Of a stretch of DNA of 64,000 bases, positions 17,361 to 25,110 are shown piece after piece (within the stretch, counting starts at the first letter, position 1; the number at the start of each line of letters is the position of its first letter). The position numbers and the translations under genes are program-made. The DNA comes from Kiritimatiellia bacterium (GTDB taxonomy: Bacteria > Verrucomicrobiota > Kiritimatiellia > RFP12 > UBA1067): NCBI GenBank assembly GCA_017514235.1, contig JAFWKK010000036.1:1-64000 (forward strand), in the 5' to 3' direction. Under the pieces are notes generated by a model. That model did not search any database. It was not told the DNA's origin and saw only the letters and a program-made list of their open reading frames with translations.

Positions 17361-19141
17361 TTCCGAAGATCATACATTGCTGCTGGTTCGGAGGCCCCAA
17401 GCCCAAGCTGGCTGAGAAGTGCCTCGCCAGCTGGCGGCGCTTTGCGCCGGAGTGGACGATTCGCGAATGGACGCATGACGAGCTGCGGCTGAGGGCGTCC
17501 GGCGCAGGCGTGGACACGGCTTTTTTCGAGGCGGCAATTGCGGCGCGCAAATGGGCAATGGCAAGCGACTGGGTGCGCATGCTTGTCCTTTGGCTCGAGG
17601 GCGGCATATACTTCGACCTTGACGTTGAGCTTGTTTCTCCGATCGAAGGGCTTCCGGAAGGCGAATGGGTCTCTGGGGAATGGACTGCGAGAGGCGGCGT
17701 CTGGATGAATCCGGGCGGAGGGATCGCGCTCGAAAAGGGAAGTCTCGCGGCAAAGGAGATGTTGGCGGCATACTCGAAACTGCCGTTCGATCCGAAGAGA
17801 GAGATGATGCCGTGGATAAATGAGAAACTTGCCGATACGAAGCTGCGTACGCTGGACCCGGAAGCGACGAGTCCCATCGGTGTGGACGGGAGATTGAGAA
17901 ACACGGCGCTAACCGTGGCCGTTCACCACTATGCGATGAGCTGGGCGACTCCCTGGCAGCGGACGCTGCGCTGGTTCAGTTGGCACGGGATGCGAGGAGC
18001 GGTCGACGCACTGCTAGAGTTTCGGAGCCTGTTCGCAAGGAGCGGATGGTTGGCGCTGCTTGCCATCGTTTCGGCAATCCTCCTTGCGGTCGCAAGCGTC
18101 GCCAAGGGATTCTGGAACGGACTCGAATGGGTGGATTTTCACTGGGAGTCTGCTGCCCTGTTCCTTCGAGGAGAGAATCCTTACCGTTGGTTTCTGGAAG
18201 GACGCCTCTACGACGGAGTAGCCGTCGACGCAACGCAGGCGCCGAGCACGATTGCGTTTCTCCTCCCGTTCGGGCTTTTGCCGCATGGCGCCGCAAATGC
18301 GCTTTGGGACGTTTGCAATCTCGGATTCACATTCATGTTCCTGCTTTTCATGGGAAGGCTCTTCTTTCCGCGCGGCGGCGGCATGTTCTTGGCGTTTGCC
18401 GCGATCTTCCTCTGCGGCGTGCCGTGGCGCGTGGGGATGGGATGCGGACAGCACGCGATGTTCTCGCTGGCGTTTTTCACGGCGGCTGTCTGGGCGATGG
18501 AACGGCGAAAGCACTGGCTGGTTGTCGGAGCATTGCTTTCCGCCGGGCTCTTCAAGTACACTGTGACGGCACCCCTTGCCTTCGTGTTCGTCATCCGCAG
18601 GCAGTGGAGGGCGCTTGTCGCCGCCGCCGCGATCCATATCGCCCTCACCGTTGTGATGGGGCTTTGGACGGGGACGGATCCGCTGACGCTGGTGCGCCAG
18701 TCGATGGAGGTGGGCGTGAGGCTGAATCAGTCCGGAGGCGATGCCGATCTTGCGGGCCTTGCCAGCTGGCTTGGCGTTGCCGACGTCTGGGGGTGGGCCA
18801 AGTTGGGTTACGCCGTCTTTGGCCTTGCGATCGCCGGCTATTCCGCCATGAGGCTTCTTGGCCGTTCGCAGAAGGATTCGAGCCTGCTCCTGGACCTTTC
18901 CGTGCTGGCGGTCCTCGCCAACCTCGTTTGCTACCACCGATGCTACGATCTGGTGTCGCTGGCGTTTCCGCTTGCGCTTTGCTTGACTCGTTGTCCGGCA
19001 GGCGTTCGCAATGTCCTGCCTTGGGCGCTTGTCGTCAACGCTTTCTTCCTGCTCAGGATTGACTTCGCTTTCGGAATCGGCCTTTACAATCCCGTGAACT
19101 TCACCTTGCACCTGTTGACATTACTTTGTCTCTTGACATGA
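17357..19141 (+). CDS. GT32-GT87 fusion glycosyltransferase
   Basis: A 594-residue protein joining two glycosyltransferases. Residues 1 to about 205 are an OCH1/capsule-type GT32 domain: MIPKIIHCCWFGG, ASDWVRMLVLWLEGGIYFDL with the metal-binding D87-x-D89, and a late HHYAMSWA. From about residue 225 a membrane protein of the GT87 (DUF2029) type follows with some nine helices and the family segment DFHWESAALFLRGENPYRWF. GT87 enzymes use polyprenyl-phosphate mannose on the outer face of the membrane, whereas GT32 uses nucleotide sugars inside, so the fusion would couple two stages of glycan building. It overlaps U32 upstream and GT4 downstream by ATGA. No frameshift or stop interrupts the joint. 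Confidence 0.8.
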   Translation: MIPKIIHCCWFGGPKPKLAEKCLASWRRFAPEWTIREWTHDELRLRASGAGVDTAFFEAAIAARKWAMASDWVRMLVLWLEGGIYFDLDVELVSPIEGLPEGEWVSGEWTARGGVWMNPGGGIALEKGSLAAKEMLAAYSKLPFDPKREMMPWINEKLADTKLRTLDPEATSPIGVDGRLRNTALTVAVHHYAMSWATPWQRTLRWFSWHGMRGAVDALLEFRSLFARSGWLALLAIVSAILLAVASVAKGFWNGLEWVDFHWESAALFLRGENPYRWFLEGRLYDGVAVDATQAPSTIAFLLPFGLLPHGAANALWDVCNLGFTFMFLLFMGRLFFPRGGGMFLAFAAIFLCGVPWRVGMGCGQHAMFSLAFFTAAVWAMERRKHWLVVGALLSAGLFKYTVTAPLAFVFVIRRQWRALVAAAAIHIALTVVMGLWTGTDPLTLVRQSMEVGVRLNQSGGDADLAGLASWLGVADVWGWAKLGYAVFGLAIAGYSAMRLLGRSQKDSSLLLDLSVLAVLANLVCYHRCYDLVSLAFPLALCLTRCPAGVRNVLPWALVVNAFFLLRIDFAFGIGLYNPVNFTLHLLTLLCLLT

Positions 19142-20145
19142 AGATTCTTTTTGCATGGACGGGCGTTACGAGCTACATGGCCGACTGCTGGCGATGTCTG
19201 CAGTCGGCTGCTGGCGTTGAGCTGAAGGTGGCGGTGGAGAACGTCTGCAGCGGACGGGCCTTTGATGCCGAACGCGTGTTCAGCGGACTTGACTGCACGA
19301 TAGTCGGCGGCGGTGCGCAAGGCGTCGGGGAAAATGTCGCGCTGGAAAGGCTGCTCGGCGGCTGGACGCCAGACGTCGTTTTTGCCGTCGGCTGGCATTC
19401 CGCCATGGTGCGCAAATTGGTCAGGCGCAGTGATTGGAGGAACGTCCCCAAGGTCTGTTGCTTTGACATGCCGTGGCGATGGTCGTTACGGTGCCTGGCC
19501 GCAAGGTGGGCGCTTTGCCCTTTCCTTCGCAATTACGTTGCCGCGTATGTGCCCGGGCGCATATGCGCCCGGTACGCGAAGTGGCTGGGCTTCAGTGTCG
19601 TGCGCACTGGATTGTTCGGCATCGACATGGGCAAGTTCCGCAAGGCGCAGGCTGCTTCTGAGCGCAGCGGATTCCTTTATGTCGGGCGGATGTCGGTCGA
19701 GAAGCGCGTGGATCTCATAGAGGCGGCGCATCGCCGTTACCGCGAGCTCGGCGGCGCATGGGCATTGGACTGTTACGGGCAGGGGGGCAAGTTCGCCCAG
19801 CCGAGCGAGATGCCGCGCATCTATGCGGAACACGCTTGCCTTCTTCTGGCGAGCGCGTTCGATCCCTGGCCTCTCGTCGTGCTGGAGGCCAAGGCCGCCG
19901 GATGCGAAGTCATCATGTCCGACCGTTGCGGCAACCGTTATGAGCTGCCTGACGCGAGGGTGGTGCGCTTCGGCGACTTCGAGGCGATGGCGCGGGAGAT
20001 GCTGCGCGTAGAGCATGAGTGCAAAGATGAAAGGGCGAAATGCAAGGTTTCGGACGACGCGCTGGAGAGATACGATTGCCGCGCGTGGGCCGAACGCACG
20101 CTTGCTTTTGCAAGGGAACTGACAGGCGAAGGAAGGTTGAAGTGA
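19138..20145 (+). CDS. GT4 family glycosyltransferase
   Basis: A 335-residue GT-B glycosyltransferase, probably cytoplasmic or peripheral, for surface glycan assembly. The C-terminal half has GRMSVEKRVDLIEAAHRRY, LDCYGQGG, and the donor-binding region AFDPWPLVVLEAKAAGCEVI with the E-x7-E-like pattern of family 4. The N-terminal half is poorly conserved (acceptor side), starting MKILFAWTG. ATG 19138 overlaps the stop of the GT32-GT87 gene by ATGA. Donor and acceptor sugars cannot be told from sequence. Confidence 0.8.
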   Translation: MKILFAWTGVTSYMADCWRCLQSAAGVELKVAVENVCSGRAFDAERVFSGLDCTIVGGGAQGVGENVALERLLGGWTPDVVFAVGWHSAMVRKLVRRSDWRNVPKVCCFDMPWRWSLRCLAARWALCPFLRNYVAAYVPGRICARYAKWLGFSVVRTGLFGIDMGKFRKAQAASERSGFLYVGRMSVEKRVDLIEAAHRRYRELGGAWALDCYGQGGKFAQPSEMPRIYAEHACLLLASAFDPWPLVVLEAKAAGCEVIMSDRCGNRYELPDARVVRFGDFEAMAREMLRVEHECKDERAKCKVSDDALERYDCRAWAERTLAFARELTGEGRLK

Positions 20146-20735
20146 ACAAGATTCTGCAGCTGTGGCGCGTCGCGACGCATCCGCGGGAACTGCGCATGGC
20201 GCTCTCAGGCCTTGGCGTGCGGCTTGCCGGAGACGTCGCTTTCGGCGGGCTTACGGATGACGAGACTGCGGCGCTCGTCCGCTGGACGAAGGAGCAGGGC
20301 GCCGATGCGTTCGTCGAGATAGGAACTTTGTTCGGCCTTACCGCGCGGACTGTCGCGCGGGAGACGGGCAGGAAGGTCGTCGCCGTCGACAACTTCTGCT
20401 GGAATCCCTTCGGGCTCACACCGGCGCAGCACGAGGCCTTCACTCGCAAGATCCTTGCCGGAAGCGGCGTGGAGCTGGTGCGCGGCGACGCCGAGCCGTT
20501 TTTGGCGTCGCTGTCCGGGCGCATGGATCCGTCCAGGGCGCTCGTGTTCCTGGACGGCAGCCATGCTTACGCCGACGTGAAGCGCGAAATCGAGTCATGC
20601 AAGAGGCAGGGCGTGGGCATCGTTGCCGGACACGACTTCGGCAATCCTGGCTTTGGCGTTACGCGAGCGGTGCGCGAAACCTTTGGCGAGCCGGACGAGG
20701 TCGTAGGCATGTGCTGGATCAAGAGGGCTGTTTGA
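20142..20735 (+). CDS. Class I SAM-dependent methyltransferase (Methyltransf_24 type)
   Basis: A 197-residue protein with a Rossmann methyltransferase core: ADAFVEIGTLFGLTARTVAR (motif I), KVVAVDNFCWNPFG (acidic end of strand 2), VELVRGDAEPFLASL, then RALVFLDGSHAYADVKREIE and GIVAGHDFGNPGFGVTRAV. The DGSHAY and GHDF motifs are those of the Methyltransf_24 family, often found with sugar O-methylation clusters. It starts at GTG 20142, overlapping the preceding stop (GTGA), and the next gene starts on its stop (TGATG). By context it probably modifies the glycan or a sugar precursor; this is inferred. Confidence 0.75.
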   Translation: MNKILQLWRVATHPRELRMALSGLGVRLAGDVAFGGLTDDETAALVRWTKEQGADAFVEIGTLFGLTARTVARETGRKVVAVDNFCWNPFGLTPAQHEAFTRKILAGSGVELVRGDAEPFLASLSGRMDPSRALVFLDGSHAYADVKREIESCKRQGVGIVAGHDFGNPGFGVTRAVRETFGEPDEVVGMCWIKRAV

Positions 20736-21574
20736 TGAACGTCCTTCATGTCTGCGCCGGTTGGGATGAGACGAACGGGGCTGCCGTAGTCGCACGGCTT
20801 GTGGCCCGTGAACAGGTGGCGCGCGGCGATGCCGTGAGCTTTGCCTCGTGGGCTTCGTTTCGGTCCCTTCGCCGCGCCGACGAGGTGTGGGTGCATTGCG
20901 GCTGGCTTCCGTGCCTTTGGTGGGCCGGTCTGTTCGCAAGGAGGTCCGTGAGAATGCCCCACGCCTGCTACGATCCCGTGAGGCTTGCCTATCGCGGATG
21001 GAAAAAGCGGCTCGTCGGGCCTATCGAGAGATTCTTCTTGAGAAGAGCGAAGCGCATTGTCGTGACGTGCGATGCGGAAAGGGAATGGGTCGAACGATAT
21101 CTCGGCAGGCGTCGTCCGCCGATCGAGGTAAAGGACATCAAGAAGTTCTTTGACTTGGAACGCGGGGTGCGCGAGGACCGCAAGGACCGCTTGGACGGAA
21201 GAGGCCTGCACCTGCTGTATCTCGGGCGGAGGCATCCGCTGAAAGGAGTCGAGTGCCTGGAGCGTGCGGTCGGCGAGGTCAACGGTTCTGCGGCAGGAAA
21301 AGCGGAGCTGAGGATCGAGTCGTCTCTTGTCGGCGAAGAGAAGGAGAGTGCGTGGAAATGGTGCGATGCGCTTGTGCTTCCGACGTTGAGCGAGAACTTC
21401 GGGCTAGTCGTCGCGGAGGCGCTTGAGCGCGGCAAGCGCGTCATCACGACCGACGGCGCCCCAGCGTGGCGAGGGCAGCCGGGAGTCGTGTATGTCGAGG
21501 GGTTCCGCAACGGCACGGACGACAGTCGCGTGCGGCTTCTTTGCAAGGCGATTGCGGAGGTGTGCGATGCCTAG
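20735..21574 (+). CDS. GT4 family glycosyltransferase (WaaG-like)
   Basis: A 279-residue GT-B enzyme, short for family 4. The N-terminal domain (MNVLHVCAGWDETNGAAVVARL) has the nucleotide-fold start, followed by a reduced acceptor domain with MPHACYDPVRLAYRGWKKR, as in WaaG-like enzymes acting on lipid-linked heptose or hexose. The C-terminal part has LLYLGRRHPLKGVECLERAV and LPTLSENFGLVVAEALERGKRVITT, the typical E-NFG-x4-E donor motif. The start overlaps the methyltransferase stop by one base (TGATG), and the end overlaps the next gene by 8 bases. Confidence 0.8.
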   Translation: MNVLHVCAGWDETNGAAVVARLVAREQVARGDAVSFASWASFRSLRRADEVWVHCGWLPCLWWAGLFARRSVRMPHACYDPVRLAYRGWKKRLVGPIERFFLRRAKRIVVTCDAEREWVERYLGRRRPPIEVKDIKKFFDLERGVREDRKDRLDGRGLHLLYLGRRHPLKGVECLERAVGEVNGSAAGKAELRIESSLVGEEKESAWKWCDALVLPTLSENFGLVVAEALERGKRVITTDGAPAWRGQPGVVYVEGFRNGTDDSRVRLLCKAIAEVCDA

Positions 21575-22412
21575 CGCAATCCTGGCGATGCTGGCGGCGG
21601 TCGTCGTCGGAACGTGGAACGGCAACTGGTTTCCGTCCGGACGCGCCGAGCACCGCGCGCATCCTGACGTTGAGGCCGCCACGGCTAAGGCGGCGGCGGA
21701 CATGCTGGCGCGCGGCCTGGCGGCGGCCGACCCGTCCGGAACGAACGACGTGATACTCTGCCTCCACGAGATGCGCGGGCCGCGCGCGGCGTCGAACCTG
21801 GTCGAGCGCATCGGGAGGCGCGGGCTGCGCGTCGTGTCGGTGTCGGGCTACAGGCGCCGCGACCGGTTCGACCAGCAGCAGGACGCGATCGCGACCACGC
21901 TGCCGGTCGTGGAGGCTCATTGGAGCAAGTGGAAGGTCGCGGGTAAGGAGACGCCTCCGCGCGGCTATGCGTTCGCGGCCGTGGTGACGGGTGCCGCAGT
22001 GACTGCGAACGTCTACGCGGTCCACTTGAAGTCCAACTACGGCGCCACCACAAAGGAGCTGCGCGACTTGTTTCGCGCGAAGCGGACGCGGGCCGTGGAG
22101 CAGCTCGTCGAGCAGGAACGTTCGGGCGGCCGCGCGTCGCGGCGTCCGGTCATAGTGGCCGGAGACGTGAACGCCGACAAGTGGCGGAAGAATTTCGCAG
22201 ACGAGCGCCTGTTCAAGATTCTTGAGGAAGCAGGCTTCGCCAATCCTCTGGCGCAGCTGCCTGCGAACGCGCGAGGCACGCATCCCTCGGCGCGTTACGG
22301 CGACAGCGCCCTTGACTACGTGTTCGTGCGCGGCTTTGACGCGGGGATGCCGACGATAGTCCCGAACGACGGGCTTTCCGACCACTATGCGCTCTTCGTG
22401 ACAGTTTGGTGA
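21567..22412 (+). CDS. Endonuclease/exonuclease/phosphatase (EEP) superfamily protein
   Basis: A 281-residue protein with the EEP (DNase I-like) fold. Motifs: VVGTWNGNWFPSG (start strand with Asn), ILCLHEMRGPRAAS (catalytic Glu, normally QE), AVHLKSNYG, VIVAGDVNADKWRK (GDxN), LDYVFVRG and GLSDHYALFVTVW (the SDH motif). The first 14 residues are hydrophobic and may be a short signal or anchor. Members cut DNA, sphingolipids, inositol phosphates or other phosphodiesters, so the substrate is open. The position at the end of the glycan operon, overlapping GT4 by 8 bases, might suggest an envelope substrate. Confidence 0.75.
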   Translation: MPSAILAMLAAVVVGTWNGNWFPSGRAEHRAHPDVEAATAKAAADMLARGLAAADPSGTNDVILCLHEMRGPRAASNLVERIGRRGLRVVSVSGYRRRDRFDQQQDAIATTLPVVEAHWSKWKVAGKETPPRGYAFAAVVTGAAVTANVYAVHLKSNYGATTKELRDLFRAKRTRAVEQLVEQERSGGRASRRPVIVAGDVNADKWRKNFADERLFKILEEAGFANPLAQLPANARGTHPSARYGDSALDYVFVRGFDAGMPTIVPNDGLSDHYALFVTVW

Positions 22413-22449
22413 GAGCTTTGCCGCAGATTCGTTTTTGCAACTTGCCCCC

Positions 22450-22478
22450 TTGCGCACCGCAGCCGGTTATGATATACT
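22450..22478 (+). promoter_or_regulatory. Promoter of tRNA-Leu
   Basis: TTGCGC (22450-22455), 17-base spacer, TATACT (22473-22478) with an upstream TGA. The tRNA begins 21 bases after the -10 box. The -35 context CCCTTGCGCA recurs at 22613-22622. Confidence 0.7.
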
Positions 22479-22499
22479 AATTATCACTTTCATAGCCTT

Positions 22500-22584
22500 G
22501 CTCGGGTGGTGAAATTGGCAGACACGCATGCTTGAGGTGCATGTGGAGAGATCCTTGCGGGTTCGAGTCCCGCCCCGAGCACCA
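22500..22584 (+). tRNA. tRNA-Leu(GAG)
   Basis: A complete 85-base class II tRNA. The acceptor stem GCTCGGG (22500-22506) pairs with CCCGAGC (22574-22580), and the CCA end is encoded (22582-22584). The anticodon stem CATGC/GCATG encloses the loop TTGAGGT with anticodon GAG at 22534-22536, reading CUC/CUU leucine codons. A long variable arm (GGA/TCC stem) and the T arm GCGGG-TTCGAGT-CCCGC are present. It is monocistronic, between two sigma70-like promoters. Confidence 0.97.
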
Positions 22585-22615
22585 GACGCGCGAAAAAATT
22601 TTTCAAATTGACCCC

Positions 22616-22644
22616 TTGCGCAAACTAAAAAAATTCGTTATCAT
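22616..22644 (+). promoter_or_regulatory. Promoter of the histone-like gene
   Basis: TTGCGC (22616-22621), 17 bases, TATCAT (22639-22644), with an A-rich spacer. Same -35 box and spacing as the tRNA-Leu promoter. Leader about 65 bases. Confidence 0.6.
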
Positions 22645-22715
22645 TCCATCAGAAGTTGCGGATGTTGCGTCCGAATGGATGTGCCGACAGCTCTGAAACA
22701 AAAAGGATCAAACTA

Positions 22716-22898
22716 ATGGCTACCAAGAAGGTTGCTGCAAAGAAGCCCGCTGCGAAGGCGGTCAAGAAGGTCGCGAAGGCTCCTGCCAAGAAGGCGTGCT
22801 GCAAGACGGCGTGCTGCAAGAAGGCGGCTCCGGCGAAGAAGGCTGTTGCTAAGAAGGCCGTTGCCAAGAAGGCTCCGGCGAAGAAGGCGAAGAAGTAA
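22716..22898 (+). CDS. Small AAKKA-rich histone H1-like protein with cysteine pairs
   Basis: A 60-residue, extremely basic protein made of Ala-Lys-Pro words (VAAKKPAAKA, KAVAKKAVAKKAPAKK), as in the histone H1/Hc1-like C-terminal tails of bacteria such as Chlamydia. It would bind and compact DNA without sequence specificity. Unusually, residues 27-36 form KACCKTACCK, two CC pairs inside the lysine tail, which could bind metal or form disulfides. The start at 22716 (MATKKV) has AAAAGGA about 8 bases upstream; the longer frame from 22656 would start inside the leader. A strong terminator follows 27 bases after the stop, so it is a single-gene unit, probably highly expressed. Confidence 0.8.
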   Translation: MATKKVAAKKPAAKAVKKVAKAPAKKACCKTACCKKAAPAKKAVAKKAVAKKAPAKKAKK

Positions 22899-22925
22899 GC
22901 GAGAGCGGTTCCGAAAACCGCATGT

Positions 22926-22961
22926 GCGCACCGGTTCGAAAAGCCGGTGCGCTCTTTTTTT
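22926..22961 (+). terminator. Intrinsic terminator of the histone-like gene
   Basis: GCGCACCGG (22926-22934) pairs perfectly with CCGGTGCGC (22944-22952) around a 9-base loop, followed by TCTTTTTTT to 22961. Confidence 0.92.
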
Positions 22962-22977
22962 CGGCGGGGGCGTTTGC

Positions 22978-22983
22978 TATAAT
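22978..22983 (+). promoter_or_regulatory. Leaderless -10 promoter of the GYF_2 operon
   Basis: TATAAT at 22978-22983 (preceded by TGC), 7 bases, then the ATG at 22991. It starts 16 bases after the T-tract of the previous terminator, so it drives a new unit. Confidence 0.6.
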
Positions 22984-22990
22984 ATGCGTG

Positions 22991-23698
22991 ATGTGCGCAA
23001 TGGCCGATAACGCGAAGGAGTGGTTCGTCCGTACCGAGGACGGGCGCGTGTATGGTCCTGCAGACGTAGCGTCCCTTGTCGCATGGGCGCAGGACGGGCG
23101 GATCGAACCGTCGGGTTTCGTCTCGCGGGACCGTCTCAGCTGGACGCCGGCGCAGCTCATGCCGGAGCTGGAGATGAAGTGGCTGGTCGAGACAGAGCCC
23201 GGGAAGGTGTTCGGACCGTTCAACCGCGCGCTGGTTATTTCGCTCTTCGCACGAGGCGCGGTGCCGGCGGCCGCGAAGGCATACCGTCTTCACGAGTTGC
23301 CGGTGGACCGCGACCCGCCGCCTGCGGTCAAGGAGGTTCGCGTCGAGGTTCCGGTCGAGAAGATCGTGGAGAAGGTGGTTGAGAAGGAAGTGCGCGTCGA
23401 GGTTCCGGTCGAGAAGATAGTGGAGAAGATAGTAGAGAAGGAAGTGCGCGTCGAGGTTCCGGTGGAGAAGATCGTGGAGCGGGTCATTGAGGTCGCGCCG
23501 CCTGCGCGCACGGGCATCGTCGTGAACGATGCTCCGGCCCCTGTCGGCGACGAGCCGCCGGTGCGATCGCCGGGCTCCATCTTCGGAAACCTGGATCGCA
23601 GTCGGCTGGCGGCCTTGGAGGCGGCGGCGCAACGGGAGCTCGCGAAGGGGCGGCGCCTCGGGCTTCATGCAAACTTCTTCGGGAGGAAAAAAAGCTGA
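22991..23698 (+). CDS. GYF_2 domain protein with valine/glutamate/lysine repeats
   Basis: A 235-residue protein of unknown function. Residues about 8-55 form a GYF_2-type domain (WFVRTEDGRVYGPADVASLV followed by AWAQDGRIEPSGFVSRD), and a second copy follows (KWLVETEPGKVFGPFNRALV). Such domains bind proline-rich or other peptides in large bacterial proteins. Then come three 18-residue repeats (VRVEVPVEKIVEKVVEKE type, residues 116-169) likely to form an extended or coiled rod, and a short tail ending in KKS. There is no signal peptide or membrane helix. The start at 22991 or 23000 is set by the promoter; the frame open from 22922 runs through the terminator. It overlaps its paralogue by ATGA. 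Confidence 0.65.
   Translation: MCAMADNAKEWFVRTEDGRVYGPADVASLVAWAQDGRIEPSGFVSRDRLSWTPAQLMPELEMKWLVETEPGKVFGPFNRALVISLFARGAVPAAAKAYRLHELPVDRDPPPAVKEVRVEVPVEKIVEKVVEKEVRVEVPVEKIVEKIVEKEVRVEVPVEKIVERVIEVAPPARTGIVVNDAPAPVGDEPPVRSPGSIFGNLDRSRLAALEAAAQRELAKGRRLGLHANFFGRKKS
23336..23497 (+). repeat. Three 54-base coding repeats
   Basis: Units 23336-23389, 23390-23443 and 23444-23497 encode V-R-V-E-V-P-V-E-K-I-V-E-K-V/I-V-E-K-E. The DNA copies are near-identical with mainly silent or conservative changes; the third ends in ERVIEVA. Confidence 0.85.
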
Positions 23699-25110
23699 TG
23701 AAGGACGCAAAGTGGTATCTGCGCACGCAGGACGAGACGTTTGGCCCCGTAACTGAGGCGCAGCTCCTTGACTGGGCGAAGCTCGGACGCGTCCAGCCCG
23801 GGCAGGAGGTCTCGGACGACAACATCGAATGGCGGCGTGTAGAGGACGTTCCGTTTCTCGACATGCGCTTCTCGATCGACATAGGCGACGGAAATCCCAG
23901 GGGGCCGTTCAACAAGGTAGCGGCGGAGTCACTGCTTGCAAGCGGCAGGCTGCCGCCGACGGCGACGATGGTAGAAACGCGGCCGCCGTTCGCGCCGGAG
24001 CCGGAAAAGGCCGATGAGCCGAAAATCCCGGACGTCCAGGAGGAGCGTCCCGCGCCGCAGGAGCAACGTCCGGAGCCTGAGGTGCGCGTCGTGGAGAAGG
24101 TCGTCGAGAAGGAAGTGCGCGTCGAGGTTCCCGTAGAGAAGGTGGTTGAGAAGGAGGTGCGCGTCGAGGTTCCGGTGGAGAGGATCGTCGAGAAGGTCGT
24201 CGTGGACGAGACGCGCGTTCACGAGCTGGAGGAGCTTCTTGCCGAGGAGCGGCGCCACACCGCGGAGCTGCAGTCGCGAATGGACGCCGCAGCCGCGAAT
24301 GCCGCAGAGGCCGCGAAGGCGGCCGTCGCGCGCGAGGCCGACCTTGACGCAAAGCTTCGGGACGCCACCGTGTGCGCCGAGAAGCTTGAGGCGGAAATCA
24401 AGGAAGCGTCTGAGCGGGAAAGCAAGTACGCCGAACAGGTCGCGCATCTTGAGGACGAGCTTCGCAGGCTGCCGCAGGCGGCGAGCGAGGTGGCGGACAT
24501 CCAGGCCGCCGTCTATGCCATCATGAAGGACGAGGCCGAGGAGCTTGACCGGCTGATAGAGGTCGAGAAACAGGAGTTCGAGACATTCCGCCAGCGTCAT
24601 CTAGCGCGCGGCGACCGGCTGCTCGAACGTCGCAGGGAGCTGTTGAAGCGTACGGGAGTCAACATCGAGGACATGACTCGCCGGGCGCTCCTGGAACGCC
24701 CGGAGGATCCTCGTACCGCGCAGCTGCGCAAGGAGCTTGAGGAGCTGCGCCGGACTCACGAACGCCAGATGCTCGACGCCGAAGCCAAGGAGAAGGAGCT
24801 TTCCGAGAGGTTGCGCCGGAAGGAGTCCGAAGATGCGCGCACCGCAGAGAGCCTGAAGGACGTGACCCAGCTTAGGCAGGAGGCGCAGGCTCTTCGCGAG
24901 CGCCTGCAGCTGCGCGAGCAGGAGCTCCTGACGGAACGGCAGCGCAACGAGGAGTTGCGCCAGCAGCAGGCCACGCGGCAGCAGATGCTCATGGCCCGCC
25001 TTGCCACGCTCGAGTCGCCGTCTATCGGCACTTCGCAGACTTTGTCAACCAACCAGAGCCGGGAGACGCGGCAGGTGAAGCTGCCGTCCTGGATGCGCCT
25101 CAAGCGATGA
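23698..25110 (+). CDS. GYF_2 domain coiled-coil protein, paralogue of the preceding gene
   Basis: A 470-residue protein. It opens with a GYF_2 domain (WYLRTQDETFGPVTEAQLLD, AKLGRVQPGQEVSDDN) and a second related segment (SIDIGDGNPRGPFNKVAAES), like its neighbour. Residues 129-171 repeat the VRVEVPVEK words, and from about 172 to 450 the protein is a long charged coiled coil (EELLAEERRHTAELQSRMDA; QLREQELLTERQRNEELRQQ). The last residues are basic (KLPSWMRLKR). No export signal is seen, so an internal scaffold or filament-like role is possible, but the function is unknown. Overlaps of ATGA on both sides place it in a four-gene operon with the helical-repeat protein and Dus. Confidence 0.65.
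   Translation: MKDAKWYLRTQDETFGPVTEAQLLDWAKLGRVQPGQEVSDDNIEWRRVEDVPFLDMRFSIDIGDGNPRGPFNKVAAESLLASGRLPPTATMVETRPPFAPEPEKADEPKIPDVQEERPAPQEQRPEPEVRVVEKVVEKEVRVEVPVEKVVEKEVRVEVPVERIVEKVVVDETRVHELEELLAEERRHTAELQSRMDAAAANAAEAAKAAVAREADLDAKLRDATVCAEKLEAEIKEASERESKYAEQVAHLEDELRRLPQAASEVADIQAAVYAIMKDEAEELDRLIEVEKQEFETFRQRHLARGDRLLERRRELLKRTGVNIEDMTRRALLERPEDPRTAQLRKELEELRRTHERQMLDAEAKEKELSERLRRKESEDARTAESLKDVTQLRQEAQALRERLQLREQELLTERQRNEELRQQQATRQQMLMARLATLESPSIGTSQTLSTNQSRETRQVKLPSWMRLKR
24082..24210 (+). repeat. VEVPVEK coding repeats, imperfect
   Basis: Three units of 11, 14 and 18 codons (VRVVEKVVEKE, VRVEVPVEKVVEKE, VRVEVPVERIVEKVVVDE) related to the 54-base repeats at 23336-23497. Unequal unit length suggests past slippage or unequal recombination. 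Confidence 0.75.

Noticed and set aside
22585-22615. GAAAAAATTTTTC after the tRNA as a terminator
   Set aside because: An AT-only palindrome without GC stem; too weak to call.
23336-23497. Direct repeats as a possible CRISPR array
   Set aside because: The 54-base units are directly adjacent with no spacers, in frame and coding.
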